Positions 57,780-64,000 of a stretch of 64,000 bases of DNA are shown one piece after another; positions within the stretch are counted from its first letter, which is position 1; the number at the start of each line of letters is the position of its first letter. This stretch comes from Russula earlei (taxonomy: Eukaryota > Basidiomycota > Agaricomycetes > Russulales > Russulaceae): positions 50,620 through 114,619 of the forward strand of contig JAGFNK010000138.1 in NCBI GenBank assembly GCA_025769875.1, given 5' to 3'. The notes below the pieces were generated by a model. It saw only the letters and a program-made list of their open reading frames with translations. It had not been told where the DNA came from and did not search any database. The translations under genes and the position numbers were made by a program.

Positions 57780-59779
57780 ATGTCTCGCTTTGTGCGCGCG
57801 TCGAAATATCGGTGAGATTCGCTGTTGTCTGCCCATGATCGCCCCTTGATCCCTCCTGGCAGACATGTCTTTGGCCAGCCAGCCAAGAAAGAGCACGGGA
57901 TCGACAACCTCAAGGTGACCAGCAGTGCTTGGGATACGAACGTCATCTCTGCCTCTGGAGTGCGTGCCCCTCCGATCTCGCAACAGAGTTCATCCTCATC
58001 CCGTGCAGAAATACATCAGCGTGAACTGGAATGCCTCGGGCGGCGGCGCGTTCGCCATCCTCCCAGCGCCGTCCCCCTTCTCCGGTGCACCGGGCATCCC
58101 CTACAAGCTCCCCGACGTCGTCCCATTAGCGCGGAGCCACACGGCGCCGGTGCTGGACACCGACTGGTCCCCGCACTCCGACACGATCGTCGCGTCCGGC
58201 GGCGAGGACGGCAACGTGCTCATCTGGCAGGTCGACCCCGCCGTGTTCGAAGGCTGGAGCGCGGACGGCTGGGTGCCGGTGGACTTTTCGCCCGTGCTGC
58301 GCATCGGCGCGTCGCAGCGCAAGGTCGGCCAGGTGCTCTGGCACCCGGCCGCGCAACACGTCCTCGCGAGCGCCGTCGGCGACCACACGGTGAAGCTGTG
58401 GGACCTCGGCGCGCCCGAGTCCCCCCGCGCCGTGCTCGCGGGCCACGCGGACACCATCCAGAGCCTCGCGTTCAACCCGACCGGCCAGCTCCTCGCCACG
58501 ACGTGCCGAGATCGCAAGCTGCGCGTGTTCGACCCCCGCACCGGCGGCGAACCCGTTCGCGTCGGCGAGGGCCACGGCGGCATCAAGGGCGCGCGCGTGG
58601 TCTGGATGGGCGACCGCGACCGCATCGCTACGACCGGGTTCAGCCGGATGAGCGATCGACAGGTCGGCGTGTGGGAGACCGGCGCGCTGAAGAACCTCAA
58701 GACGCTCATGCTGGATCAGTCCGCCGGCGTCGTGATGCCATTCTGGAGCGACAATAATATCCTCTTCCTCGGTGAGCCCTCCGATACGTTCCCCACCCCA
58801 CCCCCGCCCTTCTTCGCTTCGACGAGTACTGCTTCTAAGCGTGCCTCCTCCCACACGTTCTCTCGACAGCTGGAAAGGGCGATGGAAATATCCGGTACTA
58901 TGAATACGAAAGCGATAACCTGTACGGGTTGGACGAACACAAGTCCAGTGACCCGCAGCGCGGGATATGTTTCATCCCGCGACGCGCCGTCAACCCGTCG
59001 GAATGCGAGATCGCACGCGCGTACAAGCTCACCACGAATGCCATCGAGCCCATCGCATTCATCGTCCCGCGCAAGGTATGAGTCCCTTCCCCCCCCCCCC
59101 CCCCCATCCAATATAATCCCGAGATCACCGACAGCATCGACTGACCCACGCATCGCACCAGTCCGACTCGTTCCAATCCGACATCTTCCCACCTGCTCCC
59201 TCAATCGAGCCCTCGCTCACCTCGGGCGAGTTTTTCTCTGGCAAAGAGGTATCTCTCAAGTTCGTCTCCCTCGAAACGGGCGCGGTCTCCACCTCCGCCC
59301 CCTCTTCGGCCACGGTGCCCACACGCTCCGCGACGGCGCCCGAGCCCCAACCCGCCCAGGCACCGTCTTTATCACCCGTGGTGGCTCCACCGATCACCAA
59401 AGTCGCGAGCGAGCCGCCGCTGCCCATCTCCACCTCCGCCTCGGCGCCTCCATCGGCCTACGCGCCAACGCCCGTATCGCCAGCCGACGTGCAGATTCCG
59501 CCCTCGCGCTCGGCATCCACTTATGTCCCAGACGTGCGTGTCCCTTCTTCCCCTGTCGTGCCTTCGTCGATATCGACTGGGAACTGAATCGAAAAACCGG
59601 GCACAACATGGCCCACATAGGACGGCAAAGCTTCCGCCGCCGTCGCTTTGCAGGAGGAAAATAACCATCTCGCCGCCGAGCTGCGGGAAGCGCAAGCGAA
59701 GATTAGACACCTCGAACTGCAGGTGGAGAGTCTCAAGGCAAATGCGCGCAAGGCGGCCAAGGCGCTCCTCGACAATTAG
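57780..59779 (+). CDS. crn1: Coronin, actin-binding WD40 protein
   Basis: Six exons (57780-57811, 57863-57959, 58009-58771, 58870-59075, 59162-59533, 59621-59779) give 542 residues in phase. The N-terminal signature SRFVRASKYRHVFGQPAKK and DNLKVTSSAWDTNVI is diagnostic of coronins. WD repeats follow (HTAPVLDTDWSPH, VGQVLWHPAAQHVLASA, TIQSLAFNPTGQLLAT, GDGNIRYYEYE). The coronin-specific extension IPRRAVNPSECEIARAYKL is present. A Pro/Ser-rich linker (about 400-490) leads to a C-terminal coiled coil (LQEENNHLAAELREAQ). Coronin bundles actin filaments and regulates Arp2/3 at cortical patches. The coding part of exon 3 is very GC-rich at third positions compared with neighbours, which produces long open frames on both strands. 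Confidence 0.95.
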
Positions 59780-60248
59780 TAGTTAGACACCTCCCTTCAT
59801 CTTGCATGGAAGGGGAGGAAATGGTGAGGTGATGGCGGTCGTTAGTGTATCAAGGAGGGAAGGAAGGAGGAATACTTTTCATGTTTTTTTTTTTTGTCCG
59901 AGGGTCAGCGAGATACTAATCCATTCATTTTCTTTCGGTCTACTGCCGGCTCGAAACATAAACTGGCCTTAGTGAGATGCTTTGTCACCAGAAGCTGGCA
60001 CGGTTTCTGAGAGTCGATGAAAGACCGCCGGGGGATGAAAAGGTCACAAGTCGGAGGCTTGCCACGGTAGTCGTCTCCATCCTGAGATTCTCAAGGCATT
60101 CCATTGAGATATGGCAGCGCGCTGAAAACAATGGCATTGGTCGCTTGTAACCACAACGATACATGCTCAGACATTCTTTCTCTTCTCGGACGTACTCCAC
60201 AACAACACGTAACTTTTAACAGACTCGGTTCTGTCAGTTCACACTTCG
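59780..60248. other. Convergent 3' spacer, coronin and aldo-keto reductase
   Basis: The 3' untranslated regions of both genes must lie here. A T11 run at about 59885 is the only simple sequence. No further gene is seen. Confidence 0.5.
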
Positions 60249-61716
60249 CTATTTCTCTGGAGTGATCGGTTGCTGAAGGGGCACACGATCAGGATGCCCA
60301 TTTAATTTCAGCATCTGGTTATCGTATGAGCCGTCACCCTAGTTGACGTCAATGGGCGCGACAAAAAAGAAAGTACATCAGAAGGGCACTCACGATCAAC
60401 CTGTTCGGGAAGCCCGGCTGGAACGGCGCTGCATTCTCGATACGCTGCACCTGTTCGGCGGTCAGAGAGATATCTAGCGCCTTGATATTTTCATGAAGCT
60501 GTTCGGGTTTCCGGCCGCCGATGATGGGGAACACGTAAGGAAGTTTGTGTAGATGATACGCAATAGCAACTATGCGGCGTTCAGCTAGCTCTGCTACTGA
60601 AATCGTGACATGTACATACCTGCCGTGATCCCCTCGCTACCGACCTCCTTTGCGATCTCCTCGAGAACATCGCACACCTTTTTCTGTTCAGGTGTGCGCT
60701 CCCAGTCTGGACTGAAGACTGTGCGCCCCTTCTCACCAGACTCCTTGCGGCGGGCCTCCTCGGCATTGGAACGGATCTTCCCGCCCGCAAGGACACCCCA
60801 AGGGGCAAGCGCGAGACCCTCTGAACGCGCCATCGGGATAATATCCCGCTCGAATGAGCGCTCGAAGATAGACCATTCACCCTGGTAGACACTGAACGGT
60901 GTTTTTCCGTGGTCTTTGGCATACTGATTTGCCTTGGAAACAACCCACGCAGGAGTATCCGATATGCCCTGGAAGGAAAAGGTTGGACAATGAAGAAGCG
61001 AGGGACTAAACGACGCACGAGATAGAGGACTTTTCCTTGAATGACGAGGGTGTGCAATGAATCCACGACCTCCTCGACTGAAGTGGCATAGTCCCACCAG
61101 TGCAGGTAAAGGATGTCAATATAAGAAGTGCGCAGCTTTTTGAGGGAGGCTTCGACGGAGACACGAAGAGATTTGGAGTTGTTCCCGGCATAGTTAATCT
61201 TGTGAGCGATTTGGTCTTGACCTCGTTTGAAGCCGGTGGTATACTGAGACAGGGGTCAGAGAGGTGGCCAAGTAGAATGGAAAAGGCAAGCAGCACCTTT
61301 GTTGCGATGATGATCTGGTCGCGTATGCCACGGGTTTCAGCCCACTCGCCGATAAAGGCCTCGGAAGTTTCATCCTGGCTGGTTGTGTGGCGATCAGGTG
61401 ATTTGAGGGGACACAGAAGTAGGGCATGAACCTCACTAATTGTTCGCAGTGTCGATGATATTTCCCTGGAGGAAGGATCAGAAGAAACTACGCCCAAAAT
61501 AAAAGGAGAACGTACGCCGGCGTCAAAATAGGCGTCGAGGAGCTTGAATGAGCTTTCCTTATCCATCGACCCCATTCCGAGGTCTTGCCACTTATCGCCG
61601 ATGCTCATGGCACCGAGCTGTATGGGGGATACACGGACACCAGCGAGGGGTGAGAGCACACGATAGCGCCCAAGCCTTGTAGGGGGGAGAGGAGGGGCAT
61701 CCCATATGGAAGGCAT
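60249..61716 (-). CDS. Aldo-keto reductase, aryl-alcohol dehydrogenase type
   Basis: Seven exons (61516-61716, 61437-61465, 61297-61378, 61019-61243, 60620-60968, 60394-60569, 60249-60338) give 383 residues, the usual length for the fungal AAD group. The catalytic tetrad is visible: Asp and Tyr in IIDTANNYQ, Lys in IIIATKYTTG, His in DILYLHWWDY. The cofactor-binding end has VFPIIGGRKPEQLHENI. The Asp/Tyr pair comes together only through the 29-nt exon 2. Enzymes of this group reduce aromatic aldehydes with NADPH and are common in wood- and litter-decay fungi. It diverges from the ankyrin/RCC1 gene with 166 bp between starts. Confidence 0.93.
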
Positions 61717-61882
61717 CTGAAGAGGGGAGTGGGGTGAGTGGGAAACCAAGTTGTGGTTGTGTTCTCATTTATAACACGGAGACTCACGGACGGAGATGAG
61801 AGTGGGTGCATATATGCTGCTTCTATCACATGCCCAGTGAGATCATAACCAACAACAGTCAGCAGCTTTCGGTCCCTCCTTT

Positions 61883-64000
61883 ATGACCTCGCTCCATGCG
61901 TTTTTCCACAACCGCGACCAGGCTGCATTTCAGCGGCACCTGCAAACAGCCCTTCCGATACATGTCAACGCTCGGGATTTCTTGGGTCGCACCGTGCTCC
62001 ATCTCGCCTCCACTTCCACTGCTCGCGCCGCAACAGAGTATGTGCGCCTCCTTCTCGCTCACCCCGCCGTCAACGTCAACTTGCAAGACACGGAAAGCCA
62101 CTGGACGGCCCTCCATCGTGCTCTGTATCATGGAAATATCACTGCTGCGTATGCCATTCATTCCGTCATCTTCCCGTGCGAAAATTCCAGCTGACGACTT
62201 CCCCAGCATCCTTCTCTTGAAGAGAAGCGAGATTGATACATCTTTGAAGGACTTTGAGGGGTATCGTGCCTTTGATGTCTACAACACCACCGTGGAGGAC
62301 ACCATGCCAAACAAGCGTGCATCTCGCCGTGGCCTCGAACTCTATACTTGGGGAACGAATAGGTCCGTGTAGCTTCGCTTTCCCCTTCTCAAACTCACCA
62401 TTCATCCTAGGAATGCGTCCCTTGGCCATGGTGACACCAATGACCGATCCAACCCCGAACAAGTTGTCTTGATGCATCGTGACGTTTCTCAAGATGACCG
62501 AAGGGCTCAAGAAAATATATACTTCAAGCTCCAACCTGCCCGAGTTCGGGATGCTCAGATGTCAAGGCTACATACCGGTATGAGAATTCTTCCCCACCCT
62601 AGGAGACTCCAGCCATAACCTCTGCTATCACTATCCTTCTCATTAATTTTTCCAACAGTGGTACTTACTGATGAGTTGCATGGCAACATCCGTGCATGTG
62701 GCTTTGCTAGCTCTGGACGGCACGTCTCCCTTCGTACTCTGCTTTACTGGTGATTATATCCACTGTTCGCATAGACTTGGTTCTGGCGGAGGACAACACA
62801 CGCAACCCTCATTCTTACCGACGATCAATTCTGAGAGCTTATTTACCGCCATCGCTCTGGGCCAGGATCACACGCTTGCCCTTACATCTGACGGCACCGT
62901 TTTCTCGTGGGGTCTTGTCAATTCTTCCAGCTGGGGTACGAGGTACCCCACCACCTCATGTACAATCCTCCCCGCGTGCCATCGCCGGGCCATTAAGGCG
63001 CGAGCGAGTCAGGGGTATAGCTGCGTGTAAGAGTGCAAGCGCATGTTGGACGGATACTGAGTATACACCTGGGGAAAGAATAACGGACAGCTTGGACATG
63101 ACAAGAGTGCAATTCCGATTCAACCCGTCCCAAGGATAGTCACTAAAATTACGAAACCAATCATCTTTGTTGTTCTCAACGTGCGTTTGCATGCCGCGTA
63201 AAATGTCACTTTAACCCCCCGGTTCAGGATACGGCTATGGCTTGTCTCCTTGCCACGCATGATGTCATTCTTCTCTTTAACGACATGCAGTCTCGTATAA
63301 TTTTTCCCACCACAGCACGTCTTTCTTCAGAATTTTGGCCTATCGACCACTCCAATCGGCCCGAGCCACTACTACTGTACAGATCGCATGCAACGAGAGC
63401 GCCTTTGCTGCTGTCTCTTCCGATGGCGAGGTTTCTATTTTCAATACCCCCACTCCCACCCTTCCCGGAGAACGCCCCCGTCCCATACACCACAGCGCAT
63501 TTGGGTTCTCCGAAAGCAGTGGAGTGCCGTACGCGTGCGGCTCCGATCCTGCATTCTTCTCCTAAACGCTGAGGAATTATTCATAGGATGCAGCCCTTGG
63601 AAGTGACGGCTCGCTTATCATATGCACCCAGTCGGGGCATGTTTTTGTGCGCTCACGCAGTGGTAGTTCCAAGGCACCGCGCTTCGTACGTGTCACTGGA
63701 TTGCAACGTGTTATCGCCGTGCGCACCAGCGACACAGGGGCTCTGGCTGCCCTGCGGGAACCTTATCTGCCGCTAGATATCACGCCAGTCGGGAATAACC
63801 TTGCAGAGGACGTGTCCCGTCTGCGGCCCTACTTCTCCTTCACACGCCCGGAGCACGATGGCATACGCATTGAGCCAAAGTTGGGTTGTTCGCTACCTGC
63901 CGGAGCCAACATACTGCCCGGGTCACCGCGGTGAGGAAGAAGAAGACTTTGAGGAGGGATTCGTCGCACGTGATGCGCAGGAAGTTCTGCGTCTCTTTGA
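61883..64000 (+). CDS. Ankyrin/RCC1-repeat protein, 3' end outside the window
   Basis: Exons recognised: 61883-62148, 62207-62362, 62411-62577, 62659-62719, 62775 onwards. They encode ankyrin repeats (RDFLGRTVLHLAS, DTESHWTALHRALYHGN, KDFEGYRAFDVYN) and then RCC1-type blades (LELYTWGTNRNASLGHGD, IALGQDHTLALTSDGTVFSWG, YTWGKNNGQLGHD). This order suits the BTB-containing ankyrin/RCC1 proteins related to IBtk, but a BTB domain would lie beyond 64000. From about 62920 the frame breaks repeatedly by single bases (near 62930, 62990, 63060, 63345 and 63470), while the protein similarity continues across each break. Exon 4 ends in a GC donor (GCACGT). Either a decaying gene or local sequencing errors. 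The family call is solid; function is inferred. Confidence 0.7.

Noticed and set aside
58126..58854. 242-codon minus-strand frame and 310-codon plus-strand frame over coronin
   Set aside because: Both are shadows of the GC-rich third positions in coronin exon 3. The coronin frame explains the conserved WD40 motifs.
1..64000. tRNA or rRNA genes
   Set aside because: I scanned for T-loop-like GGTTCGANNCC patterns and found no match with a cloverleaf around it. A dedicated search would be needed to be certain.

Overview
The window is nuclear DNA of a filamentous basidiomycete, most likely an Agaricomycete. The protein genes carry many short (about 50-60 nt) introns. They include a Zn2Cys6 regulator, an Rlm1-type MADS-box factor, an aryl-alcohol-dehydrogenase-like reductase and chromodomain Ty3/gypsy elements. 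No tRNA, rRNA, CRISPR array or prokaryotic operon was seen. All gene models were spliced by eye from reading frame, GT/GC-AG sites and family patterns. No database search was run.

Layout. Bases 1-18000 are repeat territory: LTR pieces of two families (A and B), a decayed + strand Ty3/gypsy pol, an inverted-repeat element, a complete 7.4-kb Ty3/gypsy element (6006-13413, minus strand, 5-bp target duplication AGTTC), and a 3.1-kb palindrome with a tandem-repeat core (14132-17254). Bases 18000-22000 have no convincing gene apart from one weak candidate. Bases 22000-45100 are genic: a glycolipid-transfer-protein-like gene and a four-finger C2HC protein transcribed divergently, a 938-aa Zn2Cys6 regulator, a 421-aa MADS-box factor, an FAD monooxygenase and a 1334-aa protein with AlkB-like features. 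Long gene-free stretches flank the two regulators. Bases 45300-54000 are a second transposon cluster: a Ty1/copia element with almost identical LTRs but a ruined interior, a family B solo LTR carrying a nested 111-bp palindromic MITE, and more family A LTRs. Bases 54000-64000 are gene-dense and alternate in strand: NOP8-like, HUA1-like, a small conserved-looking ORF, coronin, an aldo-keto reductase and a 3'-truncated ankyrin/RCC1 gene. Facing start codons there lie only about 100-170 bp apart.

How it fits together. The genes do not form an obvious pathway or secondary-metabolite cluster. They are mostly housekeeping (ribosome biogenesis, actin, lipid transfer) or regulatory. The most informative signals are in the repeats. 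In the gypsy element every LTR-LTR difference, and all four in-frame stops, can be explained by C-to-T change at CpG, the footprint expected of cytosine methylation. The copia copy looks like a defective element moved recently in trans. The long palindrome could fold into a double-stranded RNA if it is transcribed.
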